A stretch of DNA of 64,000 bases, taken from NCBI RefSeq assembly GCF_904846685.1, contig NZ_CAJHBQ010000005.1, forward strand, positions 111,642 to 175,641, read 5' to 3'. Under the pieces are notes generated by a model. It saw nothing but the letters and a program-made list of their open reading frames with translations, had not been told where the DNA came from and ran no database searches. Numbering within the stretch: position 1 is the stretch's first letter; each line of letters starts with the position of its first letter. Of the stretch, positions 9,119-17,081 are shown in pieces. Source of the DNA: Psychrobacter submarinus (GTDB taxonomy: Bacteria > Pseudomonadota > Gammaproteobacteria > Pseudomonadales > Moraxellaceae). A program made the position numbers and the translations under genes.

Positions 9119-9795
9119 TTTGATACCTCGTGACTGACATTCTGAAATTCACCGACTTTAAGATAAACGGTTGCACCTAAGTTGCCCGCTTTTACTGATT
9201 GAAGGTCAGATTTTGCTAAACGCAGCCAACTGCCTTCTATATATTCGATATCGTTATGAGAGACACTGCCTGACAATACGAATAACTCGCTCGTCACGTG
9301 GCATGCCTTAGCACTGAACAGGTTTTCATTTTCGGATAGTTTTTGAAGACTGGTTGATTCAATGCTATTCCGGTATAGATGGCAAACAGAGCGCCCATTT
9401 TCCACCGTCCAGTTCGCCGGATCTTTAGTATTGATACGTACGACATGCTGATCGGTTGGTTGCATCTGCCAAAGCTTCACAAAAATTGTGGTACCTTCTG
9501 GACTACTCGGTGCATGGGAAGAACCTGGAGGATTTCTTAAATACCAACCTTGCGGATAATCTCCCGATTGGTCTGAAAAGGTGCCTGATAAGACAAAAAT
9601 CTCTTCACCACCAGGATGGGTATGAGTTGGAAATAGCGAACCTGGAAGGTAGCGAACGATGCTGGTAGCCCTTGCTTTTTCTTTACCAATTCTGTCCAGC
9701 ATGACGCGTTCTACACCCGGTTGAGTTGATTGAACCCATTGATACTGGCAGGCTTTAAGTACGGCTGTACGTGAGAAATCTGAATTGACCTGCAT
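9115..9795 (-). CDS. Cupin-domain protein (ChrR-like)
   Basis: A protein of 226 aa with a metal-binding cupin core: FPTHTHPGGEEIFVLSG supplies the HxH...E ligand set, followed by NPPGSSHAPSSPEGT. A second cupin-like half (SELFVLSGSVSHNDI) lacks the histidines. This resembles the cupin half of ChrR anti-sigma factors, but no N-terminal zinc anti-sigma domain is present, so it is more likely a metal-dependent enzyme or binding protein. The start MQVNSDF has an AGGA site 8 bases upstream. It is coupled to the downstream oxidase. Confidence 0.78.
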   Translation of the reverse strand: MQVNSDFSRTAVLKACQYQWVQSTQPGVERVMLDRIGKEKARATSIVRYLPGSLFPTHTHPGGEEIFVLSGTFSDQSGDYPQGWYLRNPPGSSHAPSSPEGTTIFVKLWQMQPTDQHVVRINTKDPANWTVENGRSVCHLYRNSIESTSLQKLSENENLFSAKACHVTSELFVLSGSVSHNDIEYIEGSWLRLAKSDLQSVKAGNLGATVYLKVGEFQNVSHEVSK

Positions 9796-9862
9796 GGATT
9801 TTTCCTGGTTAGTGAGCAGGAACAATGTGCTTATCCAGCATCATTGTTCCTTGGCGAGATGA

Positions 9863-10204
9863 TTATGATGTCTGAAGCTGAGCGTGAGCGTCTAGCACTC
9901 GAGCGCTGTAAGTTAAAGCTGCACCAGCATTCAAAGCCACTGCGACACCGAGTGCTTCTGATATTTCTGCAACGGTCGCACCATGTTCAACCGCTTTTTT
10001 GGTGTGAACAGAAATACAACCATCGCATCGTGTTGTCACCGCTACGGCCAATGCAATCAGCTCATGAATTTTAGGCTCCAGATGCCCGGTTTTTGATGCT
10101 GCGTTTTCAATGGTAACAAGGCCTCGTACAATGTCTGGACTTTGTTCAGCAAGTTCACCAACTTTAGTCATCAGTTGATCGCGGTAATTATTCCAATCCT
10201 GCAT
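9863..10204 (-). CDS. Carboxymuconolactone decarboxylase / AhpD-like protein
   Basis: A small all-helical protein of 113 aa with the AhpD-type CxxC centre: TTRCDGCISVHTKKAVEHGAT, where the Cys pair and following His form the redox relay. Family members act as peroxidase partners or ring decarboxylases. MQDW is preferred as start. It lies between the SDR and cupin genes in the island's minus-strand cluster, consistent with an oxidative or detoxification role. Confidence 0.87.
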   Translation of the reverse strand: MQDWNNYRDQLMTKVGELAEQSPDIVRGLVTIENAASKTGHLEPKIHELIALAVAVTTRCDGCISVHTKKAVEHGATVAEISEALGVAVALNAGAALTYSARVLDAHAQLQTS

Positions 10205-10314
10205 CATGGTAATTCTTCTCCGAATAGTATTCTCGATAGGCCTACCACGTTAACAATCGTGGTAGGCAAAATAAGTCTTACGAAAGTGAGATGAGCAGAG
10301 TGCTCAACACCGTA

Positions 10315-11088
10315 TTAGTTACGACCAGCCATTACACCACCGTCAACATCCCAAACTGCGCCAGTGACCCAATCTGCTTTGTCAGAGAGTAAGAAAATGA
10401 TGGCATTGGCAACATCTTGAGGTGTACCTACGCGGCCAATTGGATGGAAACCGTTAAAGCCTTGAAGCACTTGGTGAACTTCTTCTTTAGGGATGAAACC
10501 TTCATAAATTGGTGTCTGTACAACCGCAGGTGATACAGCGTTAACTCGAATATGATTGGCAGCCAGCTCCATTGCCAGATGTTGAGTCAGAGAGTGCAGG
10601 CCTGCTTTCGCCATTGAATACGCTGACGATGGTGTCGCAGCAATCGCTTGTTTTGCCCACATAGAGCCTACATTGACGATAGCGCCCGGACGGTTTCCTG
10701 CAACCAAGTTGGCGGCTACTTTTTGGGTGATGAAGAAGAATGCGCGGTTAATTTGCATGTATTGATCGTAATCCGATGCTCCATGCTCTAAGAACGGTTT
10801 AGGGAAGAACACACCGGCTGCGTTTACCAATAAATCTACGTCTGAATGTTTTTCATCAATCACTTTCAGTAACGCTTGCATACCTTCATCAGTCGTCAAA
10901 TCTGCGGTTAACGCTTCGACTGAACCCAGTGAAGACAACTCTGTACGTGCCGATTCCGCTTTGTCTGCACGGTGACCGACGATAACGGCTTGACCACCTT
11001 GCTCAAGGATCATACGAGCCGTTTCTAAGCCCATACCGCTTGTGCCACCGATAACCAGTAGTTTTTTACCTGCAAATTGATTGTTCAT
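10315..11088 (-). CDS. Short-chain dehydrogenase/reductase
   Basis: Classical SDR of 257 aa. The cofactor loop is [15 protein letters not shown], the NAAG motif is [11 protein letters not shown], and the catalytic triad is Ser in NVGSM with YSMAKAG. The C-terminus [15 protein letters not shown] is typical. Arg at the end of strand 2 (GHRADKAE) suggests NADPH. It is first in the minus-strand cluster and divergent from the LysR gene, which probably regulates it. Confidence 0.9.
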   Translation of the reverse strand: MNNQFAGKKLLVIGGTSGMGLETARMILEQGGQAVIVGHRADKAESARTELSSLGSVEALTADLTTDEGMQALLKVIDEKHSDVDLLVNAAGVFFPKPFLEHGASDYDQYMQINRAFFFITQKVAANLVAGNRPGAIVNVGSMWAKQAIAATPSSAYSMAKAGLHSLTQHLAMELAANHIRVNAVSPAVVQTPIYEGFIPKEEVHQVLQGFNGFHPIGRVGTPQDVANAIIFLLSDKADWVTGAVWDVDGGVMAGRN

Positions 11089-11382
11089 AGCTTAATCTCT
11101 CTTTAACCGCACAAAGCGGAACTTGTTAGTGTTGAGCCGGAGTGTTGTGTAGAGTCTCACCCCTTGCTGTTTACGTTTGTATTAGGCCTTCTCAATGACC
11201 TTTATCTTCGTGGAATTACTATAAAGAAAAACTTTTTAGGAACGCCTTTAGATATAGACTGTTTGCTCACCGACACTGGCAGTGGAGTGCTTGTTTGTCG
11301 GCTTGAGAGGTATTTTCCACGGATTTACTTTCTTTCACAAACGAGATAATCTGTATTAACGCTAAAGAAAAAGTTTATCGAT
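11089..11382. promoter_or_regulatory. Divergent promoter region between SDR cluster and LysR gene
   Basis: 294 bp separate the two divergently transcribed genes and no convincing coding frame is present. This is the normal location of a LysR-type operator controlling both directions. No single T-N11-A box could be chosen with confidence. Confidence 0.45.
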
Positions 11383-12306
11383 ATGAAGCTACCTATACAT
11401 CTTAATGCTCTGCGGGCTTTCGAGGCCAGTGCCCGGCATCAGAGTTTCTCTTCGGCAGCAGAAGAATTGCATGTAACCCCCGCGGCCGTTGGACAACTTG
11501 TTCGCTCATTGGAAGAATGGCTTGATGCGCCTCTTTTTCATCGGATGAACAGTGGAAAAATTCGTTTGATTCCCACTGAAACAGCAGAACGAGCACTGCC
11601 CGACATTCGAGCGGGATTTGATAAATTGATTATTGGCTTAGAACGTTTACAAAAAAGTTCTGTGAGTGGTGTTCTGACCGTGACGGTGAGTCCAGCATTC
11701 GCTGCCAAGTGGCTATTACCGCGACTGGATCGGTTTCAAGATGTTTGTTCAGAAACGGATGTTCGCTTAGATACCAACTTAAAGCCCGTCGACTTTGCGG
11801 TTCAACGTGTCGATATTGGTGTTCGTTATGGATTGGGTAACTGGTCGGGATTGAAGGCTGAAAAACTGATGGATGAAGAAGTCTATCCTGTGTGTTCACC
11901 GAGACTATTGCGTGAACAGCGTCGTTTTCACCATCCCAGTGAACTGCTTCGTGAAACCCTCATTCATGATTTATCTATGGATGCCCATACCGGATTCCCC
12001 ACGTGGTCGGAATGGTTGAGAAAAGCGGGAGTTACTGACCATGAGACAGCCCATAACATTCAAATCAATAACTCGGCTGCCGTCCTTCAATCCGCTATTG
12101 ACGGGCGGGGGATCGCCCTTGCACGTAGTGTTATGGTGCGAGATGACCTTGCATCTGGGCATTTGATCCGTCTTTTCCCGGAAATCCAATTCAATTCACC
12201 TTTGGCGTATTATGTGGTGTATCGCCCGGAATGTGCAGAGCTGCCAAGAATGCAAGCTTTCCGAGGTTGGTTATTTAGCGAAGTGAATCGAGATGAAGAG
12301 CAATAA
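11383..12306 (+). CDS. LysR-family transcriptional regulator (GcvA type)
   Basis: A 307-aa LysR regulator. The N-terminal winged helix opens LPIHLNALRAFEASARHQSFSSAAEELHVTPAAVGQLVRSLE in the GcvA style, followed by a type 2 periplasmic-binding fold effector domain from about residue 90 (VLTVTVSPAFAAKWLLPRL). It is divergent from the SDR-CMD-cupin-oxidase-ADH cluster and followed by an MFS gene, so it is the likely local regulator of the island's cargo. The inducer is unknown. Confidence 0.9.
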   Translation: MKLPIHLNALRAFEASARHQSFSSAAEELHVTPAAVGQLVRSLEEWLDAPLFHRMNSGKIRLIPTETAERALPDIRAGFDKLIIGLERLQKSSVSGVLTVTVSPAFAAKWLLPRLDRFQDVCSETDVRLDTNLKPVDFAVQRVDIGVRYGLGNWSGLKAEKLMDEEVYPVCSPRLLREQRRFHHPSELLRETLIHDLSMDAHTGFPTWSEWLRKAGVTDHETAHNIQINNSAAVLQSAIDGRGIALARSVMVRDDLASGHLIRLFPEIQFNSPLAYYVVYRPECAELPRMQAFRGWLFSEVNRDEEQ

Positions 12307-12440
12307 AGATTTTCTATGCATGTTTTAAAGATCATCTTACTTGCTATTGCTGTCCTCTGTAACTACGGTAGCTGTGACAAGTCTTCAGTTTAGTGTGTAG
12401 ACACTTCAATAAAGAAAACCTTATAAGGAAAATAAACAGA

Positions 12441-13667
12441 ATGGCTAATGAAGCTCATGCTGCAGTTGATGAATCTGAATGCATCAGTCCGCAGTCGCAT
12501 CGCTCTAATTTATGGCGTTTAACGTTGGCACAAGCGTTGTCCGGGGCGAATGCTGTGGTGGTTTACGCAACCGGGGCTATCGTTGGGAATACGCTCGCGC
12601 CTTCACCGATACTGGCCACATTACCCATTTCAATTTTTGTTGTCGGGATGGCGGCCTGTGTTTTTCCTGCTGGAGAAATTGCACGCCGATATGGTCGACG
12701 AATCGCATTTTTAGTTGGGACCGGTGCGGGGGTATTAACGGGCTTATTTGCTATGGCTGCACTGTTTATGGGATGGTTTTGGTTATTTTGTCTTTCCACC
12801 TTTTTAGGTGGTGCTTATGCTGCGGTTGTGCTCTCTTTCCGGTTTGCCGCTACGGATGGTTTACCCGCTAATAAGCGCCCTCAAGCGCTGTCTTTGGTCA
12901 TGGCTGGCGGCATTGTTGCCGGAATTATTGGACCACAATTGGTGACGCAAACCATGCATTTGTGGCCGCAAAAAATGTTTGCTGCGACTTTCTTTGCGCA
13001 AGCTATCGTTGCTCTACTGGCAGGTTTTATTCTCTTTGGCGTGCATTCACCCGCACCGAAAAAACAGATAGAGCAGATAGGACGATCACTGTCCGAAATT
13101 GCACTTCAGCCACGTTTTATCTGTGCAGTAATTTGTGGCGCTGCCTCTTACATGATTATGAATTTTTTAATGACCGCCGCGCCGTTAGCGATGCATATGC
13201 ACGGCCACAGCCAGGAGTCATCCAATTTAGGTATTCAGTGGCATGTAATTGCGATGTACGCACCAAGCTTTTTTACCGGTAAGTTGATATCACGTTTTGG
13301 CGCGACGAAAATATCGGCACTGGGTATTTTACTTACTGGGTTATCGGCTGTCATTGGACTGATTGGAGAAGATGTCCTTCATTTCTGGTCACTGTTGATC
13401 CTTTTGGGTCTAGGTTGGAATTTTGGCTTCTTAGGCGCGTCGGCACTGGTGTTAGAATGCCATAAACCGGAAGAGAAAAACCGGGTGCAATCTCTTAACG
13501 ATTTCATCATTTTTGGCTTGATGGCGATTGGCTCATTTTCTTCTGGAGGTATTCTCAGTTCCTATGGATGGCATACCGTGCTGCTGGTTTCATTTATTCC
13601 TTTGGTATTGGCAACGCTCACTCTCGGAGCTGCGGGAAAGAAACACCGGAGCAGACTGGAAGCGTAG
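12441..13667 (+). CDS. Major facilitator superfamily transporter
   Basis: About 12 hydrophobic helices over 408 aa. The loop after helix 2 reads GEIARRYGRRIAF, matching the MFS motif A (G-x-x-x-D/R-R-x-G-R-R), and GGIVAGIIGP resembles the central proline-glycine segment. The start MANEAHAAV has AAGGAA upstream; an in-frame ATG-less extension to 12393 lacks a site. It lies downstream of the LysR gene on the same strand and closes the island's cargo, probably importing the substrate or exporting a product. Confidence 0.88.
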   Translation: MANEAHAAVDESECISPQSHRSNLWRLTLAQALSGANAVVVYATGAIVGNTLAPSPILATLPISIFVVGMAACVFPAGEIARRYGRRIAFLVGTGAGVLTGLFAMAALFMGWFWLFCLSTFLGGAYAAVVLSFRFAATDGLPANKRPQALSLVMAGGIVAGIIGPQLVTQTMHLWPQKMFAATFFAQAIVALLAGFILFGVHSPAPKKQIEQIGRSLSEIALQPRFICAVICGAASYMIMNFLMTAAPLAMHMHGHSQESSNLGIQWHVIAMYAPSFFTGKLISRFGATKISALGILLTGLSAVIGLIGEDVLHFWSLLILLGLGWNFGFLGASALVLECHKPEEKNRVQSLNDFIIFGLMAIGSFSSGGILSSYGWHTVLLVSFIPLVLATLTLGAAGKKHRSRLEA

Positions 13668-13760
13668 TTTTTCTTCCACATTGAGTGATCTCAATTTCAA
13701 AAACATCGCCCTTTGCAGTGCCTCCAATCTCACAGATACTTTTGCTCATGGCTGATTGGT

Positions 13761-13790
13761 AAAGCAAGTTAGTTACTCAAACTTGCTTTT
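13761..13790 (+). terminator. Terminator after the MFS gene
   Basis: AAAGCAAGTT pairs with AACTTGCTTT around a short loop, ending in T4. It is positioned just before the distal island end. Confidence 0.8.
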
Positions 13791-13810
13791 GTCCCGAAGT
13801 GAGTTACAAC

Positions 13811-13962
13811 GAGTATGATACTTTAATACTCAGTTGTAGCTTGATTCGGACATGGTGGTAGCAATTAGTATGAATCTTTATTTTTGGTCATGTTTAATCT
13901 TAAACGGTTCGATCAAGGGTGCTTGACCGTTTAGTATGAAACTTTATTCCTCTCTTACAACA
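13811..13962 (-). repeat. Three spaced transposase-binding-type sites (distal island end)
   Basis: Reverse-complement copies of the glmS-proximal sites lie at 13811-13829, 13865-13883 and 13931-13949. On the minus strand the outermost reads GAATAAAGTTTCATACTAA, nearly identical to the outermost proximal site; the second and third match their counterparts equally well. The region ends near TTACAACA. A hairpin with AAACGGT and ACCGTTT arms lies between the two outer sites. Confidence 0.83.
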
Positions 13963-13996
13963 ATTTTTATTAATAAATTACCCGTCACACTATTGT

Positions 13997-14290
13997 GTGA
14001 GGATTCATCCTTTGCTATCTTGTATCAACGAGGTGGCAAAGGATTTTTTTGTGAATAACAAAAATAGAAAAGGACCCACAACAACTGAGTCTTCGAAAGA
14101 TTATCAGCCATTTGTCAAAATAGCTGATATATTCTCACTTGGAAGATCTCACCGTGTCTTTGGTCACAAGACTAAACGAACACACCACTACAGCCCTACG
14201 TCAGCAACCAAGGAAGAGATAGCTGAGTTCATGAAGTCTGAGTTCCCTCAAGCAAAGTACAAGATTGAGGCAGTAAATAGCAGTGGGTGA
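13997..14290 (+). CDS. Hypothetical protein just outside the island
   Basis: 97 codons from a GTG; an alternative GTG start is at 14051. The product is basic, with FSLGRSHRVFGHKTKRTHH followed by a helix-like TKEEIAEFMKSEFPQAKYKIE. No family is recognised. It begins about 35 bp beyond the distal end of the Tn7-like element and precedes a convergent MerR gene. It may be a fragment left by an earlier insertion at the same site. Confidence 0.35.
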   Translation: MRIHPLLSCINEVAKDFFVNNKNRKGPTTTESSKDYQPFVKIADIFSLGRSHRVFGHKTKRTHHYSPTSATKEEIAEFMKSEFPQAKYKIEAVNSSG

Positions 14291-14363
14291 ATTTTATCCC
14301 ATGATATTGGTTTAGATGATTTGAGACCTGGAGGTACTGTATCGGGACCTTTCATAACTTAGA

Positions 14364-14729
14364 TTAAAGAGCTAGCTTATCCTTATAAGAACACATGCCT
14401 TTTAATGCATCATCTATTAACGCTTTCATTTTAGATAACTCTAGAATCTTAACTTCAATTTGCTTGTTTTTTTCTAGAAGCTTTTCACCCATTTGTGATT
14501 GGGTCAGGTTGTTTGAATACAATAGCTCTGTTAGCTCTCTAATCTCTTTTAAGGTGAAACCTAACTCCTTCGCCATAATAATCATATTGAGCTGTTCCAC
14601 AATCCTGTTATCGTAATCTCTATAACCATTAGATTTTCTAGATGGTGACGAAATTAATCCTTCCCTTTCGTAAAAACGGATCGTATCTCTGCTTAGTCCG
14701 ACTGTTTCAGTTAATTCTTTTATATTCAT
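14364..14729 (-). CDS. MerR-family transcriptional regulator
   Basis: 121 aa. The N-terminal MerR helix-turn-helix reads MNIKELTETVGLSRDTIRFYEREGLISSPSRKSNGYRDYD, followed by the helix ELGFTLKEIRELTELL and a dimerisation coiled coil. The C-terminus (GMCSYKDKLAL) has one Cys and no CxxC pair, so metal sensing is not evident. It is divergent from an alpha/beta hydrolase gene; the shared gap holds a MerR-type promoter with a 20-bp spacer. Confidence 0.9.
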   Translation of the reverse strand: MNIKELTETVGLSRDTIRFYEREGLISSPSRKSNGYRDYDNRIVEQLNMIIMAKELGFTLKEIRELTELLYSNNLTQSQMGEKLLEKNKQIEVKILELSKMKALIDDALKGMCSYKDKLAL

Positions 14730-14752
14730 TAGCGAGCACCCTCAATTAACGC

Positions 14753-14784
14753 TTGACTGTGGAGTAATGTCCATAGTTTATAGT
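14753..14784 (+). promoter_or_regulatory. MerR-type promoter/operator for the hydrolase operon
   Basis: TTGACT at 14753-14758 and TATAGT at 14779-14784 are separated by 20 bp, the overlong spacer typical of MerR-activated promoters. The spacer region contains an inverted repeat (ACT-TGGA ... TCCA-AGT) centred between the boxes, where a MerR dimer would bind and underwind the DNA. Confidence 0.72.
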
Positions 14785-14816
14785 AGCCATTAATTAACAA
14801 CAAGTAGGGTTCTTTT

Positions 14817-15695
14817 ATGGATATAAATATTCTGACGGACGACAACGTCGAGCTGCGTGCAACCCTCTATAAAGCGAATAATCCTAAAGCCGTTGTTCTA
14901 ATAAACCCAGGAACCGCTACCAATACTTCTTATTATTTGCCGTTTGCTAAATACTTAAGAGAGCATGGTTTTCATGTCATTCTTTGGAACTATAGAGGAT
15001 TTTGCGATTCTAAAATAAGCCATCTAAAGGATTGTCATTATCAGTATTCTGATATTGGGCGCTATGACATTCCAGCTGTTATCGATACAGCCAAGCGCCT
15101 GTTTAAGGATTTACCCTTGTATTGCGTAGGGCATAGCACTGGAGGTCAACAAGTTGGCCTTGCTCATAATGCTGATCAATTAGATGCTCTAATTGCAGTG
15201 GCTGTCTCAGCAGGATACTTTAGCTATATGCCGCTTCGCTATCGTCTTAAGGCTAACTTCTTTTTCCGCTTTTTAGCCCCGCTTAGTAATAAAATTTTTA
15301 ATTATGTGCCGGCTAAAAGCATAAGACTCATGGAAGATTTGCCAGCTGGTTTTACAGATGAATGGGGGGCTTGGTGCCGAGAAAAAGAGCTGTTTTTCTC
15401 AGAAAAATTCTATGGAAAAACCATTCCCCTTGGGACTTACAAGAATTTTAATGTGCCAACCTTCGTCTTCACTGCCGATGATGATGAAATCTGCACTGAA
15501 CGCAACCTGCATAATTTTTGGAAAAATGTGACTAGCGATCAACCCATCACTTTTAAACGCTATACCATTAGCAAGGGATCAGACCAATCAATTGGGCATT
15601 TTGGCTATTTTAGAAGCAAGAACACTCATATTTGGCAAGATATTTTAGAGACGATCAACAAGGTACACCATGATAAATCGTTACAAACATTATAA
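14817..15695 (+). CDS. Alpha/beta hydrolase
   Basis: 292-aa hydrolase of the serine aminopeptidase S33/monoglyceride lipase type. The nucleophile elbow is YCVGHSTGGQ (Ser in GHSTGG). Strand-6 TADDDE supplies a probable Asp, and SIGHFGYFR a probable catalytic His. The oxyanion region is LINPGTATNTSYY. It is the first gene after the MerR-type promoter and overlaps the next gene by 26 bp. Substrate is probably an ester or lactone. Confidence 0.88.
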   Translation: MDINILTDDNVELRATLYKANNPKAVVLINPGTATNTSYYLPFAKYLREHGFHVILWNYRGFCDSKISHLKDCHYQYSDIGRYDIPAVIDTAKRLFKDLPLYCVGHSTGGQQVGLAHNADQLDALIAVAVSAGYFSYMPLRYRLKANFFFRFLAPLSNKIFNYVPAKSIRLMEDLPAGFTDEWGAWCREKELFFSEKFYGKTIPLGTYKNFNVPTFVFTADDDEICTERNLHNFWKNVTSDQPITFKRYTISKGSDQSIGHFGYFRSKNTHIWQDILETINKVHHDKSLQTL

Positions 15696-16074
15696 GACCT
15701 TAATTTTCATTGTATTACTTAATGTGTTCTCGAGCATTTTGCACTATGTTCATAATGTGGTTTATTTTGACCACTATCCTGAGCCTGATTGGTTATCCCC
15801 TCATCTGGTAGATGCTTTTTGGTTCGTCATGACACCAATCGGTATCTACGGCTTGATCGTGGCTGTCAAAAGCCAGATGAGCAAGGGGCATTGGTGGCTT
15901 TATTTGTATGCCTTGATGGGTTTATTGTCACTACTACACTACAACGTTGAGACTGATAATATTATGACGATCACCATGCACAGTCTTATCTGGTTTCAAG
16001 CAATATGTGCTTTTTGGTTAATCGGCTATGTAACGATGTATTTTAAAAATAAAAGCAAACATCAAGAACACTAA
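15670..16074 (+). CDS. Small integral membrane protein
   Basis: 134 aa with four hydrophobic helices: residues about 10-27, 48-66, 76-92 and 105-124, with a lysine-rich C-terminus (KNKSKHQEH) probably cytoplasmic. Trp, Tyr and His are frequent. No family is recognised. It overlaps the hydrolase gene by 26 bp, so the two are likely co-translated. Confidence 0.72.
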   Translation: MINRYKHYKTLIFIVLLNVFSSILHYVHNVVYFDHYPEPDWLSPHLVDAFWFVMTPIGIYGLIVAVKSQMSKGHWWLYLYALMGLLSLLHYNVETDNIMTITMHSLIWFQAICAFWLIGYVTMYFKNKSKHQEH

Positions 16075-16139
16075 TTGATAAAACTTTGGTCTTTATAAGA
16101 ATGAGCTAACCTCTTATTTATCGTTTTAAGGAATTGAAA

Positions 16140-16664
16140 ATGAATGTTGAAGAAACTATAGCAACATGGGAAACAGAAGAAGCACTCATTAGAGAAAAGC
16201 TAGGTGACGCTGACGTCATTCCATTATCAGACTTAACCACTCGCAGCGGTATGGACATTTTTAACGCTATGTTTGCAGGAGAGCTGCCTCATCCTCCTAT
16301 TGGTCTAACGCTCGACTACACTCCTATTCATATGGAAAAAGGTATTGCCGTTTTTCAAGGGCGTCCAAAGCGTCATCATTACAACCCATTGGGTACAGTC
16401 CATGGTGGCTGGTTTTGTACGCTTTTAGATTCTGCTGTTGGCTGCGCTGTACATACCCTTTTACCAGCAGGAAAAACCTATACAACTTTAGAGATAAAAG
16501 TAAATATGGTGCGAGCTTTGACAGTGGCAACACCTTTAGTACGGGCTGAAGGTAAAGTCATTCATGCTGGTCGAAGAACAGCAACTGCTGAAGGAAAAAT
16601 TGTAGGGCCTGATGGCAAGTTGTATGCTCATGCCACCACAACCTGCATCATTCTTGATGTTTAG
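16140..16664 (+). CDS. PaaI-family (hotdog) acyl-CoA thioesterase
   Basis: 174 aa with the hotdog core NPLGTVHGGWFCTLLDSAVGCAV; the HGG preceded by an Asn/Gly turn and followed by an acidic residue in LDS is the PaaI-type active site. TTLEIKVNMVRAL and EGKVIHAGRRTATAEGKI are the usual following strands. The ATG at 16140 has TAAGGA upstream. It is third in the MerR-controlled run, after a hydrolase and a membrane protein, and so may belong to a detoxification or lipid-release pathway. Confidence 0.87.
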   Translation: MNVEETIATWETEEALIREKLGDADVIPLSDLTTRSGMDIFNAMFAGELPHPPIGLTLDYTPIHMEKGIAVFQGRPKRHHYNPLGTVHGGWFCTLLDSAVGCAVHTLLPAGKTYTTLEIKVNMVRALTVATPLVRAEGKVIHAGRRTATAEGKIVGPDGKLYAHATTTCIILDV

Positions 16665-16706
16665 ATAGAATTTTCGATATAGTCAATACACTCTAAAAAT
16701 GTCATA

Positions 16707-16776
16707 GCGCTACTGGGATGAATTTTGCGCAGCCTCTGGGAACGCAGCACGCAAGTAAAATTTATACCAGTAGCGC
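16707..16776. repeat. Structured palindromic repeat, copy 1
   Basis: GCGCTACTGG at 16707 pairs with CCAGTAGCGC at 16767, with an inner AATTTTGCG/CGC...AAAATT helix. The apical region contains GCAGCCTCTGGGAACGCAG. The core recurs 0.2 kb downstream in a second hairpin. It lies in the 417-bp gene-free gap 16665-17081, and could be a REP-like element or a structured RNA. Confidence 0.75.
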
Positions 16777-16932
16777 GTTTAAATCCATAACAGTTTTACA
16801 TTCAGCTAACTATAGTTAATGAAGCTTACCTGACAGTCTCAAGTCTAATAGCTTCTAAACCAAAGAAAACCGCTAAGAATATAATGGATGTTATAGTGAA
16901 ACCATTATAAAAATGGTATAGCAAGATTAAAC

Positions 16933-16984
16933 GCTATTTTTCGCAGCCTCTGGAGACGCAGTCACAGCAAGTAAGAAAAGTAGC
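16933..16984. repeat. Structured palindromic repeat, copy 2
   Basis: GCTATTTTTC pairs with GAAAAGTAGC (one G-T wobble). The loop holds GCAGCCTCTGGAGACGCAG and GCAAGTAA, matching copy 1 while the stem sequence differs: conserved loop, compensated stem. Confidence 0.72.
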
Positions 16985-17081
16985 ATTTTATAACAGATTA
17001 CTAAACTAGGCGTGATTTTCAATATTAAGCAATATCATATCGTTCTTAGTCTTCATATTTCAAACACACCAATCCAAATCT

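Larger units (their letters stand above)
6633..13962. mobile_element. Tn7-like non-autonomous island at attTn7, no tns genes
   Basis: Seen: the glmS-proximal end starts TGTGAGTA, 27 nt after the glmS stop, followed by three abutting 20-bp sites. The distal end has the same three sites inverted and spaced 54 and 66 bp apart, and ends near ACAACA. AATTT flanks both sides if the distal terminus is placed at 13961. Known: Tn7 inserts about 25 bp past glmS with its right end (packed TnsB sites) towards glmS and its left end (spaced sites) distal, and makes a 5-bp duplication. Inferred: a Tn7-like element that lost, or never carried, tnsABCD and is mobilised in trans or fixed. Cargo is ADH, amine oxidase, cupin, CMD, SDR, LysR and MFS genes. 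Confidence 0.8.

Noticed and set aside
11164..11349. 61-codon frame between the SDR and LysR genes
   Set aside because: No ribosome site, no recognisable domain, and it occupies the expected LysR operator region.
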